Assembly (NCBI RefSeq): GCF_020215645.1
Contig: NZ_CP084058.1
Span: forward strand, 10,106,001 to 10,170,000
Direction: 5' to 3'
Length of the DNA stretch: 64,000 nucleotides
Source of the DNA: Nonomuraea gerenzanensis
GTDB lineage: Bacteria > Actinomycetota > Actinomycetes > Streptosporangiales > Streptosporangiaceae
The stretch's first letter is position 1. Each line of letters opens with the position of its first letter. The position numbers were made by a program, and so were the translations under genes. The notes below the pieces were generated by a model. It was not told where the DNA came from. It worked only from the letters and a program-made list of their open reading frames with translations, and did not search any database. Shown here piece by piece: positions 42,840 through 51,366 of this stretch.

Positions 42840-44769
42840 GCTGCTCGCTCCTCACCAGCGTCTGGGCCGGGTGGTGGCAGGCCACCTGGTGCTTGGCGTC
42901 CCCTTCCAGGACCGGTTTGTCGGTACGGCACACCTCCGTGGCCATCGGGCACCGGTCGGCGAAGCGGCAGCCGGGCGGGAAGTCGGCCGGCGCGGGCACC
43001 ACGCCGCGGATCTGGGTGAGCCGCTCGGCCCCCGACTCCAGCGACAGCACCGAGCCGAGCAGGCCGCGGGCGTAGTGGTGGGCGGGCCTGCCGACCAGGG
43101 ACGCGGTGACGCCGGTCTCGACGATCTGGCCGCCGTACATGACGACCACGCGGTCGGTCACGTCGGCCACCAGCGCCAGGTCGTGCGAGACGAGGATCAG
43201 CGCGAACCCCAGCTCCGCGCGCAGCTTCAGCAGCAGCTCGATGACCTGCGCCTGCACGGTCACGTCGAGCGCGGTGGTGGGCTCGTCGGCGACGATCAGC
43301 TTGGGCTCGCGCGAGAGCGCCATCGCGATCAGCACGCGCTGCCGCTGGCCGCCCGACAGCTCGTGCGGGTAGGCCGACAGGGTGCGGCGGGCGTCGAGGC
43401 CGACGAGTTCGAGCAGCTCGGCGGGGGTGCGCCGGCCGCCGCGCCGGGTGAGCTGCTTGAGCTGGGCCTTGATGGTCATGGCCGGGTTCAGCGACGACAG
43501 GGCGTCCTGGTAGATCATCGCCATCTCGTGGCCGAGCAGGCGGCGCCGCGCCCTCCTGGACTCGGCGAGCAGCTCCCGCTGGTCAAAGCGGACGTGGCCG
43601 CTGACGCGGGCGTCGCGGGGCTGCAGGCCCATGATGGTCAGCGCGGTCAGCGACTTGCCGCAGCCGGACTCGCCGACCAGGCCGAGCACCTCGCCGGGAC
43701 GCACCTCGAAGCCGATGCCGTCCACGATGTCCACACCCTCGGTGAACCCGATCCGCAGCCGCTCGACGGCGAGGATCGGCGGGCCCTGCGGCAGCGGGCG
43801 GGCCCGCTCGGCCAGCCTGCGCGCGGCCTCCTCCAGGCCGGGCAGCTCGACGACCTCGCCGGAGCCGGGCTGGGCCTGCTCGAACGCGTCGTCGTCCGTG
43901 CGGACCCGCGCCTTGCGCGCCGCCGGGGCGGCCCAGGCGTCGGAGATGCCCTCGGACACGATGTTCAGCGCCAGCACGGTGAGCAGGATGAGCAGGCCGG
44001 GGAAGACGGTGGCCCACCAGCCGCCGAGCAGCACCAGGTTCTTGCCGTCGGCGATGACGCTGCCCCAGGACGGGTTCGGCGGGCGCACACCGGCGCCGAT
44101 GAACGACAGCGACGCCTCGAACACGATCGCGTCGGCCACCATCACCGTGCAGAACACCAGCACCGGCGCGGCGCAGTTGATCACGACGTGCCTGATGACG
44201 ATGTGCGGCGTGCGGGCGCCGATGACGCGCTCGGCCGCCACGTAGTCCTCGCCGTACTGGGCGATCACGTTGGCCCGTACGACGCGGGCCACGGACGGCA
44301 TGTAGAGGAAGGCCATGGCCATGACCAGCACCGGGATGCTGCCGCCGAACACGGCCACGAGCACCGCGGCCAGCGCGATGCCGGGGAAGGCCATGATGAC
44401 GTCGAGCATGCGCATGAGCGTCTCGTCCACGGCCCTGCGGGAGGTGGCGGCGAGGGCGCCGATGATCGCCCCGGCCAGCAGGGCCAGGCCGGTCGCGCCG
44501 AGGCCGATGATCAGCGACCAGCGGGCCCCGTACAGCAGCCTGGACAGGATGTCGCGGTTGGCGCTGTCGAGCCCCATCCAGTGCTCGGCCGACGGCCCAC
44601 CGCCCGCCGCTTCCTGGAAGTACGGCGAGTGCGGCGCGATCCACGGCGCCAGCACCGCGGCCAGCACGACCACCGCGATGATGCCGACCGACACCCACGA
44701 CAGCGGCTTCAGCCGGCGGAAGCCGACACCGCCGGGCCTGGACAGGCGTTCCGTCAGACCACGTCTCAT
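42832..44769 (-). CDS. Fused permease-ATPase of an oligopeptide-type ABC transporter (DppC-DppD)
   Basis: A 645-aa fusion. Residues about 1-285 are a DppC-like permease with about six helices (HWMGLDSANRDILSRLLYGA, VIGARTPHIVIRHVVIN with the EAA-like loop). Residues about 325-640 are a DppD-like ATPase with Walker A GLVGESGCGKSLTAL, signature LSGGQRQRVLIAMAL, Walker B LIVADEPTTALD and the C-terminal Cys-containing FPPGCRFADRCPMA. Such fusions occur in actinobacteria. Start is ATG at 44769, overlapping the upstream permease by ATGA; the track reading frame to 45336 is unrelated upstream sequence. Confidence 0.88.
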   Translation of the reverse strand: MRRGLTERLSRPGGVGFRRLKPLSWVSVGIIAVVVLAAVLAPWIAPHSPYFQEAAGGGPSAEHWMGLDSANRDILSRLLYGARWSLIIGLGATGLALLAGAIIGALAATSRRAVDETLMRMLDVIMAFPGIALAAVLVAVFGGSIPVLVMAMAFLYMPSVARVVRANVIAQYGEDYVAAERVIGARTPHIVIRHVVINCAAPVLVFCTVMVADAIVFEASLSFIGAGVRPPNPSWGSVIADGKNLVLLGGWWATVFPGLLILLTVLALNIVSEGISDAWAAPAARKARVRTDDDAFEQAQPGSGEVVELPGLEEAARRLAERARPLPQGPPILAVERLRIGFTEGVDIVDGIGFEVRPGEVLGLVGESGCGKSLTALTIMGLQPRDARVSGHVRFDQRELLAESRRARRRLLGHEMAMIYQDALSSLNPAMTIKAQLKQLTRRGGRRTPAELLELVGLDARRTLSAYPHELSGGQRQRVLIAMALSREPKLIVADEPTTALDVTVQAQVIELLLKLRAELGFALILVSHDLALVADVTDRVVVMYGGQIVETGVTASLVGRPAHHYARGLLGSVLSLESGAERLTQIRGVVPAPADFPPGCRFADRCPMATEVCRTDKPVLEGDAKHQVACHHPAQTLVRSEQHA

Positions 44770-45725
44770 GTGGCGCTCCTGAGGCGAGGGTTGACCAGCA
44801 GGTACAGGATGTCGACGACCAGGTTGACGACCATGAAGCCGACCGCGATGGTCAGCACCACGCCCTGGACGACGGCCGGGTCGCCGTCGCGCACCGCGTT
44901 GATCATGAGCTGGCCCATGCCGGGCAGCCCGTAGATCGTCTCGATCACCACCGTGCCGCCGATCAGGTAGCCGATGCGCAGGCCGAGCACGGTCAGCGGG
45001 TTGATCAGGGCGTTGCGCAGCACGTTCCGGCCGACGACCACGATCATCGGCAGGCCGCTGCCGATCGCGGTGCGGACGTAGTCGCGGTCCAGCTCCTCCA
45101 CCATCGAGGTGCGGATGATGCGGGTGAGCTGGGCGGCGATCGGCAGCGACAGCGACAGGGCGGGCAGCGTCATCGACACCAGCCACCCGGAGAGCGAGTC
45201 GGCCGGGTTGATGTAGCCGCCGGTCGGGAAGAGCCCCTCGCCGACGGCCAGCCACTGGATCATCAGCAGCGCCAGCCAGAACGCCGGAGCCGCCACCCCG
45301 ATCAGCGACACCATGCGGATCACCTGGTCGGGCCACCGATCGCGGAACAGCGCCGCCGTCACGCCGAACACCAGCGACAGCACCACGGCCACGGCCAGGC
45401 CGAGGAACGTGAGCTGCAGCGTCAGCGGCAGCGCGGTCGTCACGGACTCGATGACCGGCTTCCTGGTCAGCACGCTGGTGCCCAGGTCGCCCTGGGCCAG
45501 GTCGGCGACGAAGCGCACGTACCGGACGGGGAGCGGGTCCAGCAGGCCGTTCTCGAGCTGGAACTGACGGATCTGCTCGGGGGTCGGGTTCGCGCCCTGG
45601 AAGTAGGCGTACTCCGGCTTGACGCCGGAGAAACGCATGACGACGAACACGAACGCGATCACGCCGAGCACCAGCGGGATCAGGATGAGGAGCCGCCGCA
45701 GCAGCATCCGGGCGACGAGCGTCAT
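44766..45725 (-). CDS. Oligopeptide-type ABC transporter permease (DppB-like)
   Basis: A 319-aa permease with about six helices (LLILIPLVLGVIAFVFVV first). It has the typical DppB features: a first periplasmic loop with PEQIRQFQLENGL, and the EAA-like loop RTAIGSGLPMIVVVGRNV. ATG at 45725 overlaps the substrate-binding protein stop by 4 nt. It forms the heterodimeric channel with the permease half of the next gene. Confidence 0.9.
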   Translation of the reverse strand: MTLVARMLLRRLLILIPLVLGVIAFVFVVMRFSGVKPEYAYFQGANPTPEQIRQFQLENGLLDPLPVRYVRFVADLAQGDLGTSVLTRKPVIESVTTALPLTLQLTFLGLAVAVVLSLVFGVTAALFRDRWPDQVIRMVSLIGVAAPAFWLALLMIQWLAVGEGLFPTGGYINPADSLSGWLVSMTLPALSLSLPIAAQLTRIIRTSMVEELDRDYVRTAIGSGLPMIVVVGRNVLRNALINPLTVLGLRIGYLIGGTVVIETIYGLPGMGQLMINAVRDGDPAVVQGVVLTIAVGFMVVNLVVDILYLLVNPRLRSAT

Positions 45726-47326
45726 GTCCTCTTGGCCTGCAGCAGGTTGATGCCCGGGTACGGCTGGGCGCGGATGCCGGACAGCTTCTTCGGGTCCCAC
45801 GCGGTCATCAGCTCGTTGTGCACGACCGGGTAGAGGATGGCCTGCTCGGCCACGAAGTCCAGGTACTTGTGGATCAGCTCCGTGCGCTGGGCCGCGTCCG
45901 TCTCCTTGGCGGCCTCGTCCATCATCGCGAACAGCTTCTCGGCGTCCTCGGTGCCGTCCCAGTGGGCGTACTTCATCCACAGGCCGCCGGGCACGTAGTT
46001 GTAGTGCAGGATCAGGTCGGCGTCCATGCCGAACTGGTTGGGGTTCGAGGCCGCCGCGACGACCTGGTACTCCTGGAACTGGTCCATCTTCGTGAACAGG
46101 GCGGCCGTGTCCTGCGGCTCCAGCGTCGTCTTGATGCCGACGGCCTCCCAGGAGGAGGCGATGGTGGGCAGGCAGTCGGCGATCCAGCTCACGTTGACGG
46201 CCATGAGGTTGATCGTCAGGTCGCTGACGCCGGCCTCCTTCAGCAGCGCCTTGGCCTTGTCCGGGTCGTAGTCGTAGACGACCGAGGCCCGCTTGTGGTC
46301 GGGGTGGCCCTCGTTGAGGAAGGAGCTGGAGGCGGTGCCGTGGCCCTTGAGCGCCACGTCGATCATCTTCTGCTTGTCGATGGCGTAGTGCAGGGCCTGG
46401 CGCACGCGGACGTCGTCGAACGGCTTGGTGGCCGTGTTGAACATCAGGAACAGGTGGTTCATGCCCTTGCCGCCCTCGACCGTGAGCCCCTGCTGCTTGA
46501 GCTGCTCGACGTTGGCGTACGGGATGTTGTCGGCGATCTGCGCCTCGGCGGAGCCGCCGGAGATCTTGGCCACCCGGGCGGCGGCGTCCACGATCGTCAG
46601 CCAGTTCATCTTCTCGACCGTGGCGGGCCGCGGCCCGTTGTAGCCGTCGAACGCCTCGAAGGAGGTGTTCGACTTGGGGTTGTGCGCGGCCAGCCGGTAC
46701 GGCCCCGAGCCCACCGCCTTGCCGCCCTTGGCCTGGTCCCAGGCTCCGGCCTGGCTGAAGACGTGCTTGGGCATGATCTTGGCGATCGTCAGCCGCGGTG
46801 CCGCGTCGGGGAAGGGGAACTTGAAGACCAGCTCCACGTTCCTGTCGTCCACCTTCTTCACCTCCTTCAGCCAGGACTTGAAGAAGTTGCCGGCCAGCAC
46901 GTTGTCGGGGCCGAGGATGCGCTCGAAGGTGAACACCACGTCGTCGGCTGTGACGGGCTGCCCGTCGTGCCACTTGGCGCCGTCCCTGAGCGTGAACTTC
47001 CAGGTGGTCGCGTTGGGGTCGGCGGGCAGCGCGGTGGCGAGCGCGGGGTAGGGCTCGCGCGTGATGGGGTCGGTGTCCAGCAGACCCTCGTAGACGTGGT
47101 TGATGCCGGCCATGGCGAAGGCCGAGGCGGTCTGCGTCGGGTCCCAGCTCTGGTCGTTGCCGTAGCCGATGACGGCGGTGATCAGGTCCTTGTTGGTGCC
47201 GGCGCCGACCGAGCCGGTCGAGGCCGGGCCTCCGGAACAAGCGGAGAGCGTGGCCGCGATGAACGCCGCCGCACCGGTCGCCCCGCTGTAACGCAGGAAG
47301 TCGCGGCGACTGAACTCAGAGCTCAC
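45722..47326 (-). CDS. Oligopeptide-type ABC transporter substrate-binding lipoprotein (SBP_bac_5)
   Basis: A 534-aa binding protein. It has a twin-arginine signal SEFSRRDFLRYSG and lipobox LSAC (Cys about 30), so it is exported folded and lipidated. SBP_bac_5 features are WKFTLRDGAKWHDGQPVTA, DVVFTFERILGP and NTATKPFDDVRVRQALHYAI. Peptides, opines or nickel-like cargo are possible. GTG at 47326 has AGGAGG at ideal spacing, and the next in-frame upstream starts have none. It heads a five-gene operon in which every gene overlaps the next, divergent from a GntR regulator. Confidence 0.9.
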   Translation of the reverse strand: MSSEFSRRDFLRYSGATGAAAFIAATLSACSGGPASTGSVGAGTNKDLITAVIGYGNDQSWDPTQTASAFAMAGINHVYEGLLDTDPITREPYPALATALPADPNATTWKFTLRDGAKWHDGQPVTADDVVFTFERILGPDNVLAGNFFKSWLKEVKKVDDRNVELVFKFPFPDAAPRLTIAKIMPKHVFSQAGAWDQAKGGKAVGSGPYRLAAHNPKSNTSFEAFDGYNGPRPATVEKMNWLTIVDAAARVAKISGGSAEAQIADNIPYANVEQLKQQGLTVEGGKGMNHLFLMFNTATKPFDDVRVRQALHYAIDKQKMIDVALKGHGTASSSFLNEGHPDHKRASVVYDYDPDKAKALLKEAGVSDLTINLMAVNVSWIADCLPTIASSWEAVGIKTTLEPQDTAALFTKMDQFQEYQVVAAASNPNQFGMDADLILHYNYVPGGLWMKYAHWDGTEDAEKLFAMMDEAAKETDAAQRTELIHKYLDFVAEQAILYPVVHNELMTAWDPKKLSGIRAQPYPGINLLQAKRT

Positions 47327-47347
47327 GGTTGCCTCCTGAAGAGGGGA

Positions 47348-47373
47348 TAGGACGTGGGACATCCCATGTCCTA
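47348..47373. promoter_or_regulatory. GntR/FadR operator between the peptide-type ABC operon and its regulator
   Basis: A 26-bp inverted repeat TAGGACGTGGGAC/ATCCCATGTCCTA, matching at 11 of 13 positions, with a perfect core GGACAT-CCC-ATGTCC (47357-47371). It is 22 bp from the ABC start and 89 bp from the regulator start. Confidence 0.75.
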
Positions 47374-47462
47374 CGATGTGCGTAAAGTGGACGCTAATTG
47401 CCCACACGGCTTGAGGTCAACGGAAGATTTCCGGATTGTTACCTGTGATGAAAGGATTCTTC

Positions 47463-48173
47463 ATGACCACAGTCCCGCGTCCGGCGCGCCCGAGCCGCGC
47501 CGTCGAGGCCCAGGAGGGCGTCAAGGACCTCATCGTCAGACGCGGGCTAGTGGCGGGCGACCCCCTCCCCACCGAGTCGGAGCTCATGGAGGAGCTGCAG
47601 GTCAGCCGCAACTCGATCCGGGAGGCGCTGAAGGCCCTGCAGGCGGTGGGCATCGTGGACATCCGCCACGGTTTCGGCATGTTCGTGGGCCGCATGTCGC
47701 TGGCCGGGCTGGTGGACGAGCTGACCTTCCACAGCCGCATCACGCTCCAGAACGGCGCCAACCACCTGGCCCACCTGGTCGAGATCCGCGAGCTGCTGGA
47801 GAGCGGGCTCGTGCAGCGCCTGATCGAGCTGGGCCCCGAGGTGGACCTCACGCCGGTCGCCGACGTCATGGCCAGGATGGAGAGCGAGGCGCAGGCCGGG
47901 CTGGTCTCCCCCGAGACCGACCGCCTCTTCCACGACCTCCTCTACCGGCCGCTCGGCAACCCCCTGGTCAGCCAGCTCCTGGGAGCCTTCTGGGACGTCT
48001 ACTACCAGCTCCGCGACGCGCTCGGCGCGCCCGACGAGCCGCCCGCCGACGTGGCCAGGCGGCACCGCGACATCTACACCGCCGTGCTCAAGGGCGACGG
48101 GGACGCCGCCGTGGCCGCCGTGCACGCGCACTTCGAGGGCGTACGCAACCGCACGGCCCGCATCGGCGGCTGA
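47463..48173 (+). CDS. GntR/FadR-family transcriptional regulator (FCD domain)
   Basis: A 236-aa regulator. N-terminal winged helix: AVEAQEGVKDLIVRRGLVAG, then LPTESELMEELQVSRNSIRE (about residues 12-70). The C-terminal FCD domain has LVEIRELLESGLVQRLIEL, DRLFHDLLYRPL and RRHRDIYTAVLKGD, the His and Asp that bind a metal in this fold. ATG at 47463 has AAAGGA at good distance; longer starts at 47436 and 47448 are in frame. It is divergent from the peptide-type ABC operon and surely controls it through the palindrome between them. Confidence 0.88.
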   Translation: MTTVPRPARPSRAVEAQEGVKDLIVRRGLVAGDPLPTESELMEELQVSRNSIREALKALQAVGIVDIRHGFGMFVGRMSLAGLVDELTFHSRITLQNGANHLAHLVEIRELLESGLVQRLIELGPEVDLTPVADVMARMESEAQAGLVSPETDRLFHDLLYRPLGNPLVSQLLGAFWDVYYQLRDALGAPDEPPADVARRHRDIYTAVLKGDGDAAVAAVHAHFEGVRNRTARIGG

Positions 48174-48268
48174 CCGCGGCGCTTCCGAGAGGCGGGGCAC
48201 GCTCGGGACGCGGGCGCGCGCTGGGGGCGGGCGCGCAGGAGGCAGGCGCGCGCAGGAGGGGGGCGCAC
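48174..48268. other. GC-rich imperfect repeats at a convergent junction
   Basis: The 95-bp spacer between the GntR and HD genes contains two imperfect copies of a G/C-rich block (GGGCGCGCAGGAGG near 48231 and GGCGCGCGCAGGAGG near 48245). No gene is visible. Confidence 0.4.
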
Positions 48269-48853
48269 TCAGGACCCCGGCCAGCGCTCCACGCGCTGCC
48301 ACCGCAGGCGCCATTCGGTGAACCACTCGGCGAACCACGGGTGCGCCCCGGCCAGCGGCATGATGTGCGCCACGGTCTCCAGGTAGTAGCGCCGCTGGAA
48401 CCGCCACGTCATCCGGTGCAGCTCCTGCACGTTGCTCACCCGGTCCGACAGCTTCACCAGCACGGCCCGGGGCGGCGCCTTGAGCAGCGCGGCCAGGTAG
48501 TCGGCCTTCGAGCCGCCGACCGGCTTGCTCACCCACCGCACGAGCGCCGCCACCTCGGGCCCGAAGCGCCGCGCGATCTCACCCTCGGTGCACGGCGTGT
48601 CCTCCAGCACGTCGTGCAGCACGATCGCGACCAGCACCTCCCGCTCGCTCAGCCCCGCGCCGGAGACCGCCACCTCCAGCGCCTCCAGCAGGTGCTCGAC
48701 GTACGGCCTGCCGGTCGGCCGCTGCTGCAGCCCGTGCATGCGCCGGGCGAAGACGAACGCGTCGCGGAGGGAGGCCACGGTGGGCGCCGGGAGCGCCCGG
48801 CTCAGCGGGCCTTCCGCGTGCGCCCAGGACGGCCAGCTCGTGAAGATCTGCAT
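48269..48853 (-). CDS. Small HD-domain protein resembling (p)ppGpp hydrolase
   Basis: A 194-aa single-domain protein. Metal-binding residues of the RelA/SpoT-type HD fold are YVEHLLEAL (first His), VLHDVLEDT (His-Asp) and VKLSDRVSNVQEL (last Asp). The Lys/Asp-rich segment after GFGPEV and the ED motif fit (p)ppGpp hydrolases of the small-alarmone-hydrolase type. No synthetase, TGS or ACT domain is present. It would lower alarmone levels if active. ATG at 48853 with AAGGAG upstream; the in-frame start at 48868 lacks one. Confidence 0.75.
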   Translation of the reverse strand: MQIFTSWPSWAHAEGPLSRALPAPTVASLRDAFVFARRMHGLQQRPTGRPYVEHLLEALEVAVSGAGLSEREVLVAIVLHDVLEDTPCTEGEIARRFGPEVAALVRWVSKPVGGSKADYLAALLKAPPRAVLVKLSDRVSNVQELHRMTWRFQRRYYLETVAHIMPLAGAHPWFAEWFTEWRLRWQRVERWPGS

Positions 48854-48902
48854 CCCGCTCCTTCGCATGGGTGGTGCCGCGAGCGTGTCCTAGGCTGAGA
48901 AT

Positions 48903-49766
48903 ATGGCCGAGATCGCTGTCCCAGACGGGTCATGGACGTTCAATGGGGAATTGCTGCGGATCGTCCCCGGAAGCGGCAAGGACATCGACGAGCTGCGCCG
49001 GACACTGGGCGAGGTGCGGGTGCCGCTGGAGGCGATCGCCGGCGTGGCCTTCGAGCCCGCGCGCAAGGGCGGCCACCTCCGCTTACGGCTGCGCAAGGGG
49101 GCCGACGCGCTGTTCGACGTGGCCGCCGGGGCGCTGGGGCCGCCCGCCGACCCGTACCGGCTGGCCGTGCCGAAGGGCCGGGTGGGCGCGGCCGAGTACT
49201 TCGCCGACGAGATCCGCGACACCCTGACCGTCTACCAGACGCCCAGCGGGCCCTGCGACGACTACCTGCTGCCCGTCCCCGACGTGCCCATCACGGCCTC
49301 GGCCGGCGACGGCGCGGCGTTCTTCGACGGCGAGCGCGTCCGGCTGGAGTGGTCCGGATGGGCCGCCACGGAGAAGGAGAAGGCGGGCCCGCAGGAGTTC
49401 CCGCTGTCCGACATCTGCGGCGTGGAGTGGAAGCCGCAGTCCGGCATGGGTTACGGCACGCTGCGCTTCCGGATCAAGGGCGAGGCGCCGAGCGCCAAGC
49501 CGCCGCAGAAGGACCTGCGCTGCGTGTCCTGGGGCATCCAGCGCTTCGGCGGCGCGACGGTCCTGGTCGCCGCGGCCGTGCTGGCCCGCCTGCCGCGCGA
49601 GCAGCCGGAGCTGCCCGCCGCTCCCGCGCCTGGTGCCGACGACGTGCACGACGCCGTCCTGCGCCGGCTGGCGGAGCTGGGCGAGCTGCACCGTTCGGGG
49701 GTGCTGACGGACGAGGAGTTCGCCACGGCCAAGCAGGCGATGATCCGGCGGCTCCAGGAGCCGTAA
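48903..49766 (+). CDS. DUF4429 protein with C-terminal SHOCT domain
   Basis: A 287-aa protein. Two DUF4429 domains (about 8-100, WTFNGELLRIVPGSGKDIDE; and about 135-220, FPLSDICGVEWKPQSGMGYG) are followed by a linker and a SHOCT helix (about 255-285: LAELGELHRSGVLTDEEFAT then AKQAMIRRL). DUF4429 has a PH-like fold and SHOCT a short oligomerisation helix. The function is unknown; such proteins are typical of actinomycetes. ATG at 48903. Divergent from the HD-domain gene by 49 bp. Confidence 0.82.
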   Translation: MAEIAVPDGSWTFNGELLRIVPGSGKDIDELRRTLGEVRVPLEAIAGVAFEPARKGGHLRLRLRKGADALFDVAAGALGPPADPYRLAVPKGRVGAAEYFADEIRDTLTVYQTPSGPCDDYLLPVPDVPITASAGDGAAFFDGERVRLEWSGWAATEKEKAGPQEFPLSDICGVEWKPQSGMGYGTLRFRIKGEAPSAKPPQKDLRCVSWGIQRFGGATVLVAAAVLARLPREQPELPAAPAPGADDVHDAVLRRLAELGELHRSGVLTDEEFATAKQAMIRRLQEP

Positions 49767-49835
49767 TCCCCTTTTCCCGGCGCCACTTCTTGCGTACGCT
49801 CGACCACGCACAGTGACATCGCGGGAGGGGCGAGG

Positions 49836-50168
49836 ATGGGAAGAACACACATGGCGGCGGCCGCGGTCGGGGCGGCCTTCGCGCTCGTGTCGGCGGGGCT
49901 GCCGTCGTCGGCGTCGGCGGCGGCGACGGTGCTCAGGTGCGAGACCTTCGTGCACGCCGCCGACAATGACCTCGGCATCGCCGCCTGCAGCAACCCCACG
50001 GGCCAGACCTGGATCTTCCGGGCCGTGGTCGTCTGCGGCCGGGCGCCGGACGTGGTGGGCGAGTGGGTGACGCTCCCGCCGGGCGGCTACGGCGAGTCGC
50101 AGGGCTACTGCGGCGGCATCTTCACCAGCGGGGTCGGCGCCGTCGGCGTGGACGAGCGACCCGCCTGA
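49836..50168 (+). CDS. Small secreted protein, unrecognised
   Basis: A 110-aa protein with a Sec signal peptide: a hydrophobic core MAAAAVGAAFALVSAGLPSS and an AxA cleavage site (SASA) about residue 28. The mature part is about 80 residues with four cysteines (RCETF, ACSNP, VCGRA, YCGGI), which could form two disulfides. No family is recognised. Starts with ATG at 49836 following GGGAGG further upstream at the plausible distance. Ends at a strong hairpin shared with the convergent tRNA gene. Confidence 0.72.
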   Translation: MGRTHMAAAAVGAAFALVSAGLPSSASAAATVLRCETFVHAADNDLGIAACSNPTGQTWIFRAVVVCGRAPDVVGEWVTLPPGGYGESQGYCGGIFTSGVGAVGVDERPA

Positions 50169-50180
50169 GCGGGAAAGACG

Positions 50181-50208
50181 AAGGGCACCGTCGGTGGACG
50201 GTGCCCTT
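50181..50208. terminator. Bidirectional terminator hairpin next to tRNA-Lys
   Basis: Perfect 12-bp stem AAGGGCACCGTC/GACGGTGCCCTT with a GGTG loop. It stands between the secreted-protein gene (stop 50168) and the 3' end of the convergent tRNA gene. Confidence 0.85.
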
Positions 50209-50216
50209 GTCAGTGG

Positions 50217-50293
50217 TGGTGCGCCGCCAGGGACTCGAACCCCGGACCCGCTGATTAAGAGTCAGCTGCTCTGACCAACTGAGCTAGCGGCGC
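50217..50293 (-). tRNA. tRNA-Lys (anticodon CTT)
   Basis: On the minus strand the acceptor stem GCGCCGC/GCGGCGC closes at 50293 and 50221, with discriminator A at 50220 and encoded CCA at 50217-50219. The D-loop has TAGCTCAGTTGGT and the T-loop GGTTCGAGTCC. The anticodon CTT is at 50259-50257 in a CTCTTAA context, giving Lys (AAG codons). Confidence 0.95.
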
Positions 50294-50337
50294 AACAAGA
50301 GAAACTCTATCAGCCGCCAGGCAGTGGTCGCGCCGGG

Positions 50338-51264
50338 TCAGCCCAGCCTGGTGGCCAGCTTCTCGTACGCCCCGATCACCAGGTCCCAGAACGCGGGCAC
50401 GTCCACGGCCGTCGCCACCAGCGCGTTCGCCTCCCGGCCCGCCACCCTGAAGTCGGTCACGGTCATGCCGCGGGTGAACTCCCCCGCCGTCTCCACGTTC
50501 ACCACGGCCGGCACGCAGGTGAACAGCGTCGGGTCCAGCACGTACGCCACCGCGCACGCGTCGTGGATGGCCGGGCCGCCCTCCGCCGAGACCACCCCGT
50601 AGAACTGCGCGGCGGGCACCAGCAGGTCGGCCAGCCGGCCGAGCGGCCGCATCCGGTCCAGCACGTCCGAGGTCACCGTGGCCTTGAGCGTCACGTCCAG
50701 GCCGAGCATCGTGACCGTCCACCCGGCCTCGAACACGATCGCCGCCGCCTCCGGGTCGGCCAGCATGTTGAACTCGGCCGCCGGGTTGTGGTTGCCGCGG
50801 GTGTAGGAGCCGCCCATGATGACCAGGTCACGGGCCCACTCCACGACGCGCGGCTCGCGGCGTACGGCCAGGGCGAGGTTCGACAGCGGGCCCACGGCCA
50901 CCAGCGTGATCTCGCCGGGGGCGGCCTTCAGCGTCTCCACGATGAAGTCGACCGCATGACCCTCGGACGGCCCCCGCTCCGGCATGGGCAGCACCACGTC
51001 GCCCAGCCCGGTGGTGCCGTGCACGGCGGTGGCCCGGACCGTGCGGCGCAGCAGCGCGCCCGCGCTGCCCGGCGTCACGGGCACGTCGCCCATCCGGAGG
51101 AACTCCCGCAGCGCCAGCGCGTTGGCCGTGGTCAAGTCGAGGTCGACGTTGCCGCCCACCGTGGTCACGCCGACGACGTCGAGGGAGTCGGCGGAGCCGG
51201 CCGCCAGGGCCAGGGCGAGCGCGTCGTCGATGCCGGGGTCGCAGTCGATGAGAACTTTCTTCAC
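50338..51264 (-). CDS. Nucleoside hydrolase (IUNH family)
   Basis: A 308-aa hydrolase that splits ribonucleosides into base and ribose. The calcium-binding signature is VLIDCDPGIDDALAL (D-x-D-P-G-x-D-D) at the N-terminus; NMLADPEAA and HDACAVAYVLDP (the catalytic or specificity His region) are present later. GTG at 51264 puts the signature at residue 4; a TATCCT -10-like box ends eight bases before it, so a leaderless mRNA is possible. There is no Shine-Dalgarno sequence. Longer frame to 51408 is unlikely because it reads through the hairpins upstream. Confidence 0.88.
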   Translation of the reverse strand: MKKVLIDCDPGIDDALALALAAGSADSLDVVGVTTVGGNVDLDLTTANALALREFLRMGDVPVTPGSAGALLRRTVRATAVHGTTGLGDVVLPMPERGPSEGHAVDFIVETLKAAPGEITLVAVGPLSNLALAVRREPRVVEWARDLVIMGGSYTRGNHNPAAEFNMLADPEAAAIVFEAGWTVTMLGLDVTLKATVTSDVLDRMRPLGRLADLLVPAAQFYGVVSAEGGPAIHDACAVAYVLDPTLFTCVPAVVNVETAGEFTRGMTVTDFRVAGREANALVATAVDVPAFWDLVIGAYEKLATRLG

Positions 51265-51270
51265 AAAACC

Positions 51271-51366
51271 GGAGGATACGCATGGATCGGGCCGGGCAGT
51301 TCCCCCAAAGCTGCCCGGCCCGATCACTGGCGGTCCAGGCCGGCGCTTTCCCCCAAAAGCGCCGGC
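51271..51366 (+). ncRNA. Two C-rich-loop hairpins, 6C-RNA-like candidate
   Basis: Hairpin 1: GATCGGGCCGGGCAG (51285-51299) with CTGCCCGGCCCGATC (51311-51325), perfect 15 bp, loop TTCCCCCAAAG. Hairpin 2: GCCGGCGCTTT (51339-51349) with AAAGCGCCGGC (51356-51366), perfect 11 bp, loop CCCCCA. Two neighbouring stems with C-run loops are the description of the actinobacterial 6C RNA; here the runs have five C, so this is a relative or look-alike. It sits in the 250-bp gap between nucleoside hydrolase and OsmC and could instead be a leader of the hydrolase gene. Confidence 0.45.
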
